From: Vicia villosa
Lineage: Eukaryota; Streptophyta; Magnoliopsida; Fabales; Fabaceae
Assembly: GCF_029867415.1 (NCBI RefSeq)
Contig: NW_026705147.1
Location: 372,001 to 436,000, forward strand
Length of the DNA stretch: 64,000 nucleotides
Reading direction: 5' to 3'
The notes beneath the pieces are model-generated. The model had not been told where the DNA came from and did no database searches. It worked only from the letters and a program-made list of their open reading frames with translations. Below, piece after piece: positions 32,555 to 45,224 of the stretch; the first letter of the stretch is position 1; every line of letters starts with the position of its first letter. A program made the position numbers and the translations under genes.

Positions 32555-33419
32555 TGAAGGATAGAAAAACACTTAGAAAGGGGGGGGATTGAATAAGTGT
32601 GACTTTAAATCTTGGACGATAAAAATAAATTGCACAATAATTTTTATCCTGGTTCGCTGTTAACGAAGCTACTCCAGTCCACCCCCGCAGAGATGATTTA
32701 CCTCAACCTGAGGATTTAATCCACTAATCGCACGGATTACAATGGTTTTCCACTTAGTCCACGACTAAGTCTTCCAGAGTCTACAGATCACAACTTGATC
32801 ACTCCAGGAACACTGCTTAGACAACTTCTAAGACTTTTCTAGAGTCTACTAATCAACCTGATCACTCTAGTTACAAACTGCTCAGCCAACTGCTAAGACT
32901 TCCTAGAGTATACTGATCACACGATCACTCTAGTTCCTTACAATTTAATGTAATCTATTCAAGAGTTTACAAATGCTTCTTAAAAGCTATAATCACAAAC
33001 TGTGATATTTCTCTTATAGTTTAAGCTTAATCTCACTAAGATATTACAACAGCAATGTAGTGAGTTGATGAAGATTCTGAGCTTTGATTGAATAGCGTTT
33101 CAGCAAGTTTATTTTCGTTCAGAGTTGTTAAGAATTGGTAACCTTGCTTCTCATCAGAACTTCATATTTATAGGCGTTGAGAAGATGACCGTTGAGTGCA
33201 TTTAATGCTTTGCGTGTTCCGTACAGCATTGCATTTAATGTTATACGCTTTTGTCAACTACCTCGAGCCTTGTTCACGCTGTGTCTACTGACGTTGCCTT
33301 TAGTAGCTTTAACGTTCCTTTTGTCAGTCAGCGTAGTCTGCCACCTGTACTTCCTTCTGATCTGATGTTTGTGAATACGACGTTTGAATATCATCAGAGT
33401 CAAACAGCTTGGTGCATAG
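32555..33419 (-). repeat. S-c 3' LTR, left part
   Basis: First 865 bp of the LTR in plus-strand order. TATA box (minus) at 33165-33173. Interrupted by G-b at the target duplication CATAG (33415-33419). Confidence 0.93.
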
Positions 33420-36400
33420 TGTCGCACGCTCGCGAAAAATGAACAGAGTCGCCACCAATATATTTATCCCATAAGGGAAAGGAATATCAGAAAACCTAAC
33501 AAAGGAAAGAACAAGGTCTTGCGACCAGAGAATCAAGGTACGGGAGTCGGTTACGCAAGGGGAAGGTATTAGCACCCCTCGCGCCCATCGTACTCGATGG
33601 TATCCACCTATGTTTGTTTCTATCTAAAGGGTGTGTACTATGTCTATGTCTAAATGCGAAATGAATGCAAAATGTAGGGAAAATAAAGAATTGTACTCGC
33701 ACGGGCCCTACCCCGCTGCCTACGTATCCTTTTCAGGAATCAGAGTTACCGTAGCTCGGCTAACGATTTTCTGTTTGTTTTCGTGTTTTTTAATTGGGCG
33801 GAGTCAACGCTCGCGCTCTTGCATAAGGGGACAGCCTAGGATGCAATGGAGCGGAGATAACAATGCCCTTAAGAAAAGAAGAAAAAGAGAGATTGGTTTG
33901 TGTCTTTTAAGGGTAATTCCATGATGACGAGAACCCACTACAAGGTCTCGCATCACTTCCTCACTTTTGTTTTAAGTCTGAACACTTATTAGGTTTTTTG
34001 AAGTGTTTTTGGTTGGTGTTTTTTTAGGGAATTTGTTTGTGACTCAGATCATACCAAAAAGAGTTTTGTTTGTTTTTGAATATTTAGAGAATGCACATCG
34101 AGGCCTACGCCACAATCGTTTCTCTAAATAACGGTTAAGAAATACATCGAGGCTTCACACCTCAATCATTTCTTCTCCGCTAAGTAGGAAATACAAAAAG
34201 GGGTTCCTTTGTGAATATTTAGAGAATGCACATCGAGGCCTACGCCACAATCGTTTCTCTAAATAACGGTTAAGAAATACATCGAGGCTTCACACCTCAA
34301 TCATTTCTTCTCCGCTAAGTAGGAAAGAACATACATCGAGGCCTACGCCTCAATCATTTCTTTCTTACTATGAAGTATAGTAACGGTATGATCTTCATCG
34401 ACATTTATTAAGTATTTTAAAAGTTGAAAAGAAAAAGAATGCAAACGGGAACTAATCCTATTTCTAATCTAATGTTGTCTACACAAGTCTAAATCCTAAT
34501 GTTAACATGGGATATATTCTAAAAGGAGCATACAAGTGGTATTAACAAAATAGGCCAAAAATATGGCCAAAGTCACACAACAAAATCATACCAAAATAAC
34601 ATGGAATTAGTACAAAAACAATTCAAGCATCAATGCCAAATTAAGCTAAAAACTACTATTTTTTAAGGGTTTTTATGAAAGAAATTAAATGTCAAAAGTA
34701 AACCTAAAAATCTACTATTTTTATGTGTTTTTATTATCTAAAATTCTATCAAAGAAATTGTGATCTAAATCTAAAAAAAACTAATGAGAAAATTGGTTTT
34801 ATTATTTTTTTATATCTAAAAAAGGTCCAAAACCTTGCCAAAGATCCTAAATTCTAAGCAAAAATTGAAGTGAAACAGGGGGTTAAAGTTGAATTACAGG
34901 TGCAGGAAGCATTTTAGGCGTTAAGGCACCACAACATATTTCTGTCACAGTTTATTCAGCACCAAAAAAAGATGGAGTGCTATTGGGCTTGAGGGGGGTA
35001 AGCATTTCGTATGGCCTAATCGGATTTTGTTATTCAGACTTTCTTCAAAAAAAATAAAAATAAAAATAGATTAAGTTAAAACTAAAAAAAAAATAAAAAT
35101 AAAATAGAAATGAAATGAGAAGAGGAATTAGGGTACGCGTTACCGCCGTCGGACTTGTTCGAAGCTTCTTCTTCCTCCTTCTCACGAGCGCGCGACGGTG
35201 ATAACAGGGACGGTGCGGTGGCTCAAATCCACTCCTAATCGGAGCTTCTCCGGCTCAAGCTTTCCATCTCCGATTTCATCTCTTTCACTTCTCACTCCGC
35301 TACCATTGTTCAGCCTGGAAATTCCTATATCTGAGCTCAATCAGAAAAAACCTAACACGCAACCTTGATCTCGAAGATGAACAACGATAACCGGAGAGGA
35401 TGCTCTTCAGGTAATGGATCCTGGCGTCATCACTTTCTGCCAATTCTTCCCCTTCTTCTTTCTTCTTTTTCTTCTAATTCGAACCTTCCTCTTCTTGACT
35501 TGTATCATTTTTGTTTCTGAACCGGTGTGCTATCGTTGTTGTTGCTTCGTGATGACGATTCCGTTAGGGATTTTCTGGAGATTGGATAGAAGATTGAAGA
35601 AGATGGTGAAATTGGAGCATCGAAGAACAAATGAGTGATTCTGAATTCCTTTTGTATCGTTTTCTTGCAGGGATGTAAGGTGGTGAGATGATGAAAACTG
35701 AATTGAAGCAAGGTGAAGGGGAGTGAGAGTGAAGATTGTGAAGATTGAAGACGATGAGGGATTGTGGTGGAGAACGATAGTGAAGATAGGAGGTGATACT
35801 AAGAATGGTGATGGAGGAGAAGGTTGGTGAAGTGTGGATGAAGATGAATGGGAGAGAGTGAGAAGTGAAGTGGAAAGTGGCTGAAGAGTCTGAAGATGAT
35901 GAAGGTGGAAGAAATTCGAGGTTTTCAGAGAGGGTGAAAGATGAAGATCGATGGAGAGAGAGCCTCTAAAGCTTGATGGTTCTGATTTTATAGGGATCGA
36001 AGGTTAGTTCCACTTTTCTCAATTTTTTTCTGTTATAGCTGTGGTTAGTTCTGTTATGATGTGAAGAGTTTTTGTAACTGAATTTTTGGAAGTTAGTTTG
36101 GTTGTTAGGAGTTTGTTAGAATCGGATAGAAGTTAGTTTGAAAAATGGTTAGGGATAGTTGGTTATAACTGTTATGGTTTGCTGGACAGTTAGGATTGAG
36201 TTTGTTATTCTGTTAGGGTTTTTGTAACTGAATTTTTGGAAGTTTAGTTATGAGAAGTTTGGTCGAGAATTGTTACAGGTTACAGAAGTTAGTTATGGCC
36301 TGGGAGATTCTAAAACTCGATTAGAAGTTTAAGTTCTGTTGGTTAGAGGTTAAAGACATAAATTCTGGTTAGTTAAATGGTATGGATAAGATCTGTTGGG

Positions 36401-38124
36401 TTAAGAATTAGGGAGCATTAGGTTAGCTGATAGTTAGGAATTGAATTGGTTGCAAGGGGTTAGATATCGAAATGTCGGGGTTTCCTTTTGGCATAGGGCA
36501 GGGACTGTTTCTTATGTTGCAGCCTGTGCGAGTTGAATGAGGTAAATGTGTATGTATTTGAATATGGCAGCAACACTGGTTTTGGGCCCTGTATACTGCG
36601 AAGTGCTGAATTGGTAAGTTGGGATTCAAGAACCTGCTGTTGTGGTAACTCAGGGACATTGTTTCCCAACTGTTTGTAACTTTGCACTTGCAGATTTTTC
36701 ATTTGTAATTTTAGCATATACTGGATCAAGGTATGTTTGTTGGGTAATTGGAACTTGCTGTGAGCTGTACTTGACTCAAAGACCCATTATTTTCCGTTCT
36801 GATGCAATTCTTTCTTGCAGGTTGATTGAGGATCTATTTTGTGTCGAGGAACCAATTCGTTCAGTCACGTGTAAGTGCAGTGTTGTGGGCTTGAATTGGT
36901 AGCTGCTGCACATGAAATTGAAGTATGCTTGGCAATGTGGTATACATGAAGACAAGATGATCATGAAAGCAAGGATGACAAAGATAGAACCGTGGCGGTG
37001 ACAACTTGAAGATCAGGACAGAGGGATCTAGGAAGTTCTATTGACTTTTTGTATATGTTTTTATATGAACTTTTTAATGTATGTAATGACAATTGAAATG
37101 GGGTTTCAAAGTGGGTGGTCCTGAAACATGTAACAAGACACATTGAATTTGTAATGGAATTAGATAATGGCTTTTGGTGTGGAATGTATGACTTGTTTCA
37201 TGTGAGCTTAGGGTGAATTGAAATGGACTTTCATGTGCGATTCTTGATGATGATCTTTGTAATGAACCTTGGATTGTTGGGTAGCAAACATGGTTTTCCC
37301 TTTTAAATCAACTTGAATTATCCACGCGTGATTATGCCATGTAATTCCTCCTATCCACTTGTATGAATTATTGAATGAGTATTTGAAATTGAACAATGTT
37401 GACTCGAATGATATTGCCTTTAACTTTTGCAACTTAAACTCCAAGTAATTCATAGTTCTCATGAATGATCGAACCAAATCATGTTTGAGGACCTTGATCT
37501 CACCAACTAATCCTGAACACTAATTCAACTTTATGGGATCCCTTGAATCAATTTCACAACCTTGAACCATCTTACATTATTAATGAACGTTCAACTTCAA
37601 TGACTAACCCAAATCAATTCATATTACCAACCATAAACAAATGAAAACGAATCCACAAGTTCATATCTTTGCCACTGCTTGCGCTGTATTTCGATTCATC
37701 ATACCAATAGTGCCTTGAGGAGTCTTTGAAGAATATAAGAGTTGAAGCACATAGTAACAATCTTGACATGAAATCCAATTGACCTTTGCTGATGTACTTT
37801 AACAAACTTGAACACCACGAGTAAGAAACCCTAACTCAGCGATCTTCAGTCAAACTTTTGATGGATGCGCGCACCTTGTAACTTGAAGAAGAAGAAGTCT
37901 ATGAATCGACCATAACACGCATTTTAATGCACACCGAGAAACCAGTTGAGACAAGCTTATCTGAGATAGAACCTCAAAGCTATAGGGAGACCTTAACCTT
38001 TTAAACCTTGATCCCAAAGCTGATGAATGCATGAGTTATGTTAATGATCTAATGGGGGTATGTACATGAGATGAGAAGTATAAGCCAAATAAAATAAATG
38101 GTAGGACAAATTTGGGGTATGACA
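33420..38124 (-). repeat. G-b 3' LTR
   Basis: 4705 bp. TATA-like box CCTATAAAAT (minus) at 35985-35994, which would give a U3 of about 2.1 kb and a transcribed LTR part of about 2.5 kb. It contains the hairpin ladder 34081-34366, AT-rich stretches (34430-35110), a purine-rich part on the plus strand (35650-35960) and repeated GTTAGTT words (36000-36430). Frames such as 33631-33924, 35414-35638 and 36460-36729 recur in the other LTR only because the LTRs are identical; none resembles a known protein. Confidence 0.93.
34081..34366. repeat. Hairpin ladder in the G-b LTR (5 related units; second copy 45886-46171)
   Basis: Two 135-bp repeats (from 34081 and 34216) plus a partial third. Each 135-bp unit has two inverted repeats: TATTTAGAGAA...TTCTCTAAATA and AAGAAAT...ATTTCTT with an inner GAGG...CCTC. 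The last unit has GAAAGAA...TTCTTTC with GAGGC...GCCTC. All share ACATCGAGGC near the loop. Confidence 0.85.
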
Positions 38125-38140
38125 GCTGCCCCTATTTAAT
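38125..38140 (-). other. G-b polypurine tract
   Basis: Minus ATTAAATAGGGGCAGC directly before TGTCATACC of the 3' LTR. Confidence 0.85.
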
Positions 38141-41100
38141 CGTCTTAAACCTGAAGGTGAGATTGACGCTAGCCTTTCGAACATTCAAGGCGGAAGAAGA
38201 TTAAATATCAAGACCAGAAATTTGTCCTAAAGAGAAGATGGTGTAAATGTTATCCTTATTTTTGTTTTTTGTTTTGATATCTGCTGGGGAAAGAAAATTT
38301 TGTTTTTCTGTTGGAAGAATTTACAGTGGGTAATGGGTTTGAATGGAGATAGCTTATAATATGGTAGCGGTGCCGACACGGGGTTTTCAAAGAGAATGGT
38401 TGTATGAAACAATGATCGAAAGAAAAAGACTTTGTGCAATTTACGACTCAACATCGACTCGACATCGGGAGAGGACCTAAGCATGATCTTCAGGACTGAA
38501 AGAATAAGATCTTTTACGATCTATGACTCAACATCGACTCAACATCAGGAGAAGACCTAAGCATGATCTTCAGGACTGAAAGAATAAGATCTTTTACGAT
38601 CTATGACTCAACATCGACTCAACATCAGGATAAGACCTAGGCATGATCTTCAGGACTGAAAGAATAAGATCTTTTACGATCTATGACTCTACATCGACTC
38701 AACATCAGGAGAAGACCTAAGCATGATCTTCAGGACTGAAAGAATAAGATCTCTTACGATCTATGACTCAACATCGACTCGACACCAGGAGAAGTCCTAA
38801 GCATGATCTTCAGGACTGAAAGAATAAGATCTTTTACGATCTATGACTCAAGATCGACTCAACATCAGGAGAAGACCTAAGCATGATCTTCAGGACTGAA
38901 AGAATAAGATCTCTTACGATCTATGACTCAACATCGACTCAACATCAGGAGAAGACCTAAGCATGATCTTCAGGACCGAAAGAATAAGATCTCTTACGAT
39001 CTATGACTCAACATCGACTCAACATCAGGAGAAGACCTAAGCATGATCTTCAGGACTGAAAGAATAAGATCTCTTACGATCTATGACTCAACATCGACTC
39101 GACACCAGGAGAGGACCTAAGCATGATCTTCAGGACTGAAAGAATAAGATCTCTTACGATCTATGACTCAACATCGGCTCAACATCAAGAGAAGACCTAA
39201 GCACGATCTTCAGGACTGAAAGAATAAGATCTTTTACGATCTATGACTCAACATCGACTCAACATCAAGAGAAGACCTAAGCACGATCTTCAGGACTGAA
39301 AGAATAAGATCTCTTACGATCTATGACTCAACATCGACTCAACATCAAGAGAAGACCTAAGCACGATCTTCAGGACTGAAAGAATAAGATCTTTTACGAT
39401 CTATGACTCAACATCGACTCAACATCAAGAGAAGACCTAAGCACGATCTTCAGGACTGAAAGAATAAGATCTCTTACGATCTATGACTCAACATCGACTC
39501 GACATCAGGACAAAAGAAGATATTGTGTCAGACACTCATCAGAGATTGAAGATACCTCGCCTCGGCACCGTGGTTGGAAGAGATTTGAAATGTAGTAGCA
39601 GATATCAATCAGAATTTGTAAGGATAACTTTTTGTGTGGGGATGTATTATTGTCTTGACTGGGTGCGGATTTGTATTATCTGGCTTATGCTTTGTATGCA
39701 TGTTTGAATTTTTCTATGGCGTAATGATCCGTTTTGATGGATATGCTACGCTTTTGAGGATGCAATGTTATATGCAGTGAACGCTATATGCAGAGTGCCA
39801 AATAAAGGCATTAGTGAGGTAAACACCAGGGTGAATCCCCTTGGTGTTAAGGACCATGTGGAGGTGCCAATAAATGTTGGACTTTGATTTGTAAGATGCA
39901 CTTTTCTTTGACTTGAAGAATGATTTCTGACTTCTCACCATGTACCACTGCTTGGAGGATTTTCAGCTTAAGGAGATTCCCTTGATTCACCACACTGGGG
40001 ATGAGAAATCCAGATAAGGAGCCTTGATTAGGGAGGTAGGACAACTCCTAGGAGAAATAAACTCCTATGCTTGAGGAATGGAACAAACTCTCGGGAGAAA
40101 TAAACTCGATGCTTGGGGAGAGACCAAGATTCTAGGAGAAATAAACTCCCATGGTCATGGAGCGACAAAAACTCAGAATTGTGCCTCAAGCTTCGTGACT
40201 TATGGAGGAATTTGCCCCAATGGATCTTTGGAGAGATTTGTCGAATCTCGACGTAACTGCCCCAGATTGGTTGAACTCATGAGAGATATTCCTCGACATG
40301 ATTGCCCCAGATTGATCGGACTCAAGAGATATTCCTTGACATGATTGTCCCAGATTGATCAAAGCTTGAAAAGATTCATCGACATGATTGTCCCAGATAT
40401 GTTGAATTTGAGAGGTCAAACCTCGATTCAATTGCCCCTGATTGGGTACATCTTACTTAGAATCCTCAAGCTTTCTTTGTTTTGAAGTTAAACAAACATG
40501 GAAACAACTTTACCACGCTCAACGGAGTCTTCAAACTCTTCCCCTCAAGGTAATCAAAGAAAGCATTAACTGTGCATGCCCAACGGAGTTCTTTTAGAGG
40601 AACCGCCCCTTGATGGTCAACATTTGATATGATTAGCTTTTACTCCTCAGAGTTCTCAAGTCTCTTGTATTTTGACATGATCAAGTTGCTCACTGATTCT
40701 CATCCTTGAAAATTTCCTTGATGTTAAGCACATATTTTGTATGCAAAAGGATGTTAATTCTAAGAATGATAATCCTAATGCAAAGTGTATGTTAGTCTTG
40801 AAGTTGAAAAACTTTTTATGAAATGAGGTTGCGACCTCTTGTGACTGAATCACTAGTTGACACAACCTCGATTTTTGCATATGGAAGATAAGGCAAGCAT
40901 ACGATACCAACATGGAGATGTGTTACGCTTCATTGGGAGTCAGTTAAACGCTATCTCGTCGGAGTGCGCTTTCAAAATAAACCCTACTTCAATTAGGACT
41001 TTTAAGGGTTGTAACTTGGCCGGGTTCACGGTTTTTAGAAAACAGAGGATTTTTAGGCTCAAAATTATTTGGTACCCACCCCCTTCGTGATGTTCTCCAT

Positions 41101-43080
41101 TCCTATGTTCAGTTAACTCGACACGAGTGTTCATCCCTTACAAGGAATTTGGGATGGTTGAGGAATCAATGAGGTTTTTCGGACATGGCAGTCACTCACT
41201 TTCTTATTCTTCTGATTGATCATCACACGACTTTGTTCTTTTGAGAAGGATTTTTATTTTGTAATTCTTATTTTTCGCTTCCGCTTTCCCTAACTTTTGC
41301 CTGGACAAATTCTCTTGAATTTTATTTTGGAGTCCAGCGGGATGCCCTAACTTTTGCCTAAGTCATTGTTTTCATGTTTTTGACTTAGCGGGCTTTCTTT
41401 TTTTTATTCACCTTTTGAACAAGTCGTGTGACCTTGCGTTGCTCTCGATTTGTTTGAAGGCTGCCTCATTCTCTGATTGATGAGGGATAACCATTGTGGC
41501 ATCGTCCTCTTTTGACCTCTTGATGGAATAAGGATAATCATTGCGGTTTTGACATTCCTCAACCTTTGGGGGGATAACCATTGTTGTATCCTTAGATTCA
41601 TACCTTTTTGGTGAGTTTTGAACACTCGATCAAGTTAAATGAACACTACCCTGCCCCAAGGTTAAAATAAGGGTTTTTTATGATTAGAAAAGAAACTCCT
41701 ACTTCCAGGCTCAAAGGGGTTATTGAGGGTCTATCTCCCTTATATCTCCGGTGTTTAGGGATTTGAAACAATGCCTGTACATCCTCAGTAGGGTTTTTTA
41801 TTTGAAAACACATGATTAGAGATTTTTCATTTTTATCTTTCATCATTCTCCCTCAGCTTTTTGCCTCGGCAAGCAATTAGTAAAGTTGGTATCGTAATGC
41901 CAAAACATTTTATGAGTGAAAACGAATGGATTACTTCAAGACAAACATAGACAATGTATTATGATTTTCATTCAGAAATTAACAAGTTTTTACATGCTAT
42001 TGATGCTTAAACACACAAATGAAAAATTACAATGAGAATGCAGTAAGAAACTAAATGAGTGTCGTTGTTGAGGAGACTTGACTCCGTCTGGACTTGTTGA
42101 GCTTGAATACTTTCTGCAGTTCCTTCCAAACACTTCAGATTACTTCAAAAGAGAACTCCAACAAAGTCACCCATGAGTTGTAAACTTTTGCCTTGCTTTA
42201 GGGATTCGAGCAATGCGAGTGATGCAATGCTCAAGATAAGAGTATGTCTTGCTTATCCCTCGTGCGGGAGCCCCAAGCATAGATGCTAGAGTAGTAATCG
42301 CCATCATAAATGGGAAGAATCTTGTATGATCATCAACTCAAGAGAGCCACTTGTGGTGAAGAAGACCCAATACTAGAATCTTAACCAACTGAAATTCTGA
42401 TAAACGAGGAAGCAACTGAGCATAAGGCCATCAATTTGTTTCTTATATTTTTCTCTCTGTTGACAAGCAAGGGCCACTGAGAAGGAAATCATGAGAAAAG
42501 GCAACTGAGATATGAAGTAGAACCTTGAGGATGAGAAGCATTATAAAGAACACTCTTGATTACCGCACGGAAGAAGATTCTGACGAAATCACATAGGAAT
42601 TTGTAATGCTTTTAGGGATTCGAGCAATGCAAATGGCGCAATGCTCAAGATAAGGGTGCGTCTTGATTATCCCTCGTGCGGGAGCCCCAAGCATATTCAT
42701 TGAAGAAGTATTTGCCATCAAACATGGAGGAACCTTGCGTGGTCACCAAACTTAGAGAAGCTATTTGTTGCAAAGAGAACTCAAACACCAACTGAAACAC
42801 CAACCCCCACGGATACAACTGAGCATAAGAACCTTGAGAATGAGAGATATTTCTACAAAACATTCTTGATTACTACTTGAAAGAGATTCTGACAAAGTTG
42901 CTCGAGAATTTGTGGTGTTTTTATTATTATTATACCAACGAGTTCAAGGAAGCAGCTTTCTACAAAACAGGAAATACTTGAAATGAGAACACAGAAAGGA
43001 AATGGTGATTGCCATAGTTGAGGAGACTTGACTCCTTCTGGGCTTATTTCTTTTTGTGACACTCCATGGAATACGGCCAT
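38141..43080 (-). other. G-b noncoding region between gag-like gene and 3' LTR
   Basis: About 4.9 kb with no credible gene. In plus-strand order it has the 80-bp array (38436-39505), three GGAGAAATAAACTC words about 42 bp apart (40051-40148), and degenerate 43-bp TGCCCCAGATTG(A/G)T units (40245-40450). The conserved core (about 40965-41790) follows. Last is a degenerate duplication with 414-bp offset (GGGATTCGAGCAATGC at 42201 and 42615, both followed by CCTCGTGCGGGAGCCCCAAG). No motif of reverse transcriptase, RNase H, protease or integrase is visible. Confidence 0.75.
38436..39505 (-). repeat. 80-bp tandem array, about 13 copies, in the G-b 3' untranslated region
   Basis: CTATGACTCA recurs exactly every 80 bp from 38521 to 39481 (38521, 38601, 38681 and so on), with a diverged first unit at 38436-38520. 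Each unit has the inverted repeat AGATC(T/C)TTTACGATCT and the words ACATCGACTC and GATCTTCAGGACTGAAAG. The copies are very alike, so the array is recent or homogenised. Confidence 0.95.
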
Positions 43081-44196
43081 TCACTTGGGCACGGGCATTC
43101 CGTTCACCCACATGTTTCCTCCTTGAAGGGTTATATGTCTCTCGTCGATCAATTGTTGCACCTTGGCTTTGAAAGCGTTGCAGTCCTCGGTTGAGTGCCC
43201 TGCTGATCCAGCGTGGTACCTACATTGCACATTAGGATCATGCCCAGGTGGAAACGGGCGTGGTGGAGGTTTCAGAGATTTGGGGACCACCAATGAGCTT
43301 TGCACTAGATATGGCAGAAGTTTAGTGTATGTCATAGGAATCTGGTCCAGAGGAGCATTTCTTCGCCCCAAATTACTTCTAGGTGGGTATTCATTCGGAT
43401 GACCTTGTTGATGATTCTGTTCGGGTGTCTTCCTCTTTTGATCTGGCTGTGAAACAAATGGAGACTGATGAGGTGGGAAACCTGGAACCCAAGATGGTGC
43501 ATTATGCTTCTGATTTGAAGTAGATCTGACATAGAAGTATGAATCAACCTTTTCTTCTACCGCAGTTGGAACCCCATTTCCTTGAACAAACATACCCTCG
43601 GGGGTGAACAAGATCACTTTTGAATCAATGAGATCTTGAATTTGCTGCTTCAGCGCCCTACAATTCTCAATATCATGACCAGGTGCCCCAGAATGGAACT
43701 CACATCGAGCGTTGGCATCAAAGGTGGGGGGAAGCTTTTCAGGCGTAGCCAATTCTCGTAGCTCAACCAACTGAAGCTCCAGCAAACGGGGAAGTAACTG
43801 AGCGTAAGGCATCGGGATAGGATTGAGAATTCTCTGAGGTTTCTTAGGCTTTTTCCAATACATTTGGTCTCCTTGATTCATTCTAGGGGCATGAACATTT
43901 TGACGTGGAGGCAATGGCACTTGAAATTGAGGGAGAGCTCCCTGAGGCATCCCATGAGTGAAAAGAGATCCTATTGGAGAGAAGGAATCAACAACTTCTG
44001 TTGCAGCAACAGGAACAACATCACCTTCCTTCCTTAATACCGTCTTCAGAACTTCCATGACCAAGCTCAATTGAGTCTTCAACTGACTATTCTCCTCTTT
44101 TAGTGCATCCTGATTACGGACCAAGTCTTGCATCTCCAACATAAGATGACCCATTTGTTCCCTCATCTCATCCATTTCCTCACGGAGTTGTTCCAT
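43081..44196 (-). CDS. G-b Gag-like protein with two CHHC knuckles (371 aa)
   Basis: Intact frame. Residues 1-57 form a strong heptad-type coiled coil (LREEMDEMREQMGHLMLEMQ and on). A Pro/Gln-rich linker (about 70-125) follows. Module 1 (about 126-200) has PMPYAQLLPRLLELQLVELR and the knuckle C165-X2-H-X5-H-X4-C179. A second linker (about 205-283) precedes module 2 (about 286-360), which has PMTYTKLLPYLVQSSLV and the knuckle C325-C339. Each knuckle is followed by a K-X-X-X-QDLID or QQLID helix. The knuckle type is that of the nucleic-acid-binding end of Ogre/Tat Gag. No capsid region lies between coiled coil and knuckles. Same plan as the G-a protein but only distantly similar in sequence, which suggests the plan is maintained. 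Start: the ATG at 44196 begins the coiled coil. Confidence 0.82.
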   Translation of the reverse strand: MEQLREEMDEMREQMGHLMLEMQDLVRNQDALKEENSQLKTQLSLVMEVLKTVLRKEGDVVPVAATEVVDSFSPIGSLFTHGMPQGALPQFQVPLPPRQNVHAPRMNQGDQMYWKKPKKPQRILNPIPMPYAQLLPRLLELQLVELRELATPEKLPPTFDANARCEFHSGAPGHDIENCRALKQQIQDLIDSKVILFTPEGMFVQGNGVPTAVEEKVDSYFYVRSTSNQKHNAPSWVPGFPPHQSPFVSQPDQKRKTPEQNHQQGHPNEYPPRSNLGRRNAPLDQIPMTYTKLLPYLVQSSLVVPKSLKPPPRPFPPGHDPNVQCRYHAGSAGHSTEDCNAFKAKVQQLIDERHITLQGGNMWVNGMPVPK

Positions 44197-45204
44197 AGTT
44201 GATCTTGGAGTTGTGGCAGTGAGAAGTCAAATCTGTTGTTGATCTTGAAATCTGGATAGAAATGGTCCCATAAGTCTTTGAAAGAACCATGAAATGCATG
44301 ATAGTATGAATGCATGTTTCCTTTATGAGAGATCCTAAAGTCTTTTCTCACACTTTCATCTTTCTTTTTTTTTTTTTTTTCAAGGCTTTATTTTGTATAG
44401 AATATCTTTTCTTTTCTTTTTTTGCTTTTCTATTTCCTTTTTCTTTTACATATCTTTTCTTTTCTTTTCTTTTCTCTTTTTTTTTTGGAAATAGACTTTA
44501 GGATCTTTCATAAATGGAGTGGACAAAGCAATGATGTTATGTAATGCAAAAGCATGGGATCAACGGTCCATGTAATCTTAGTAACCACTGTACAATCCTC
44601 TGAATAACTGATACAGGTCAAATGTCACAGGATCAAAGGTCCGACACCTTTTTGAATACCAGGAGAACCAATAGTCACCAACAGAACCTGAGTCACCAAC
44701 GGTACCTGTCATGTATATCCCTCCCCACTCACAGGTGTAGTCTAGGTCAGGGTAGGTCAAAATGGCAACCAGCGTTATCAGTCCTCCTGAGGCACCAATG
44801 TTGTTGCATCTACATGCCAACAATGATACCCCATTTGGACCTCGACTGGGCGTGGGTCTCATGATCGCACTAGACAAGACCTGACATCTCATCGGCGTCA
44901 TGACTATCCACTCTATCCTAGGTATCCTATGTGTCACTCTGGCCTGGGTATTGGGCCTTTTACCTCATAGAACATCCCACCCAACCTGCAAAACAGAACA
45001 GAAGACCCCAAGGAACACAGAATATAATCCATATGCATGATGTGCAAACAGAAATAAACATGATATGCAAGCAGAAAAATAAACATGCAAACATATATAC
45101 AAGGTATAGACATAAAAAACAAATAAACACCCAGTAAATAAACAAACAAACGCAGGCTAGGATCGACTCGCTAAGGATGGACCAGCAACAGGTCAAGCTA
45201 AAAA
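44197..45204 (-). other. G-b leader with a long purine tract
   Basis: No gene. On the element strand 44361-44486 is almost pure A/G (plus strand T/C). The remainder has no clear structure apart from short repeats. The open frames at 44578-44937 and 44622-44864 oppose each other and look like chance. Confidence 0.6.
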
Positions 45205-45222
45205 TCCCCAGCAGAGTCGCCA
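45205..45222 (-). other. G-b primer binding site (Arg tRNA type)
   Basis: Minus TGGCGACTCTGCTGGGGA, two bases (GC) inside the 5' LTR, against four in G-a and G-c. Confidence 0.85.
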
Positions 45223-45224
45223 GC

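Noticed and set aside
35130..35720. Possible captured host gene or coding exon in the G-b LTR (GC-richer part with frames such as 35414-35638 and splice-like GT/AG)
   Set aside because: The frames translate to Phe/Leu/Ser-rich runs from pyrimidine tracts, resemble no family I know, and recur only because the second LTR is identical. I cannot support a gene.
38436..39505. CRISPR-like array
   Set aside because: The repeats are contiguous 80-bp units with no unique spacers, in a eukaryotic retrotransposon 3' region; it is a tandem array.
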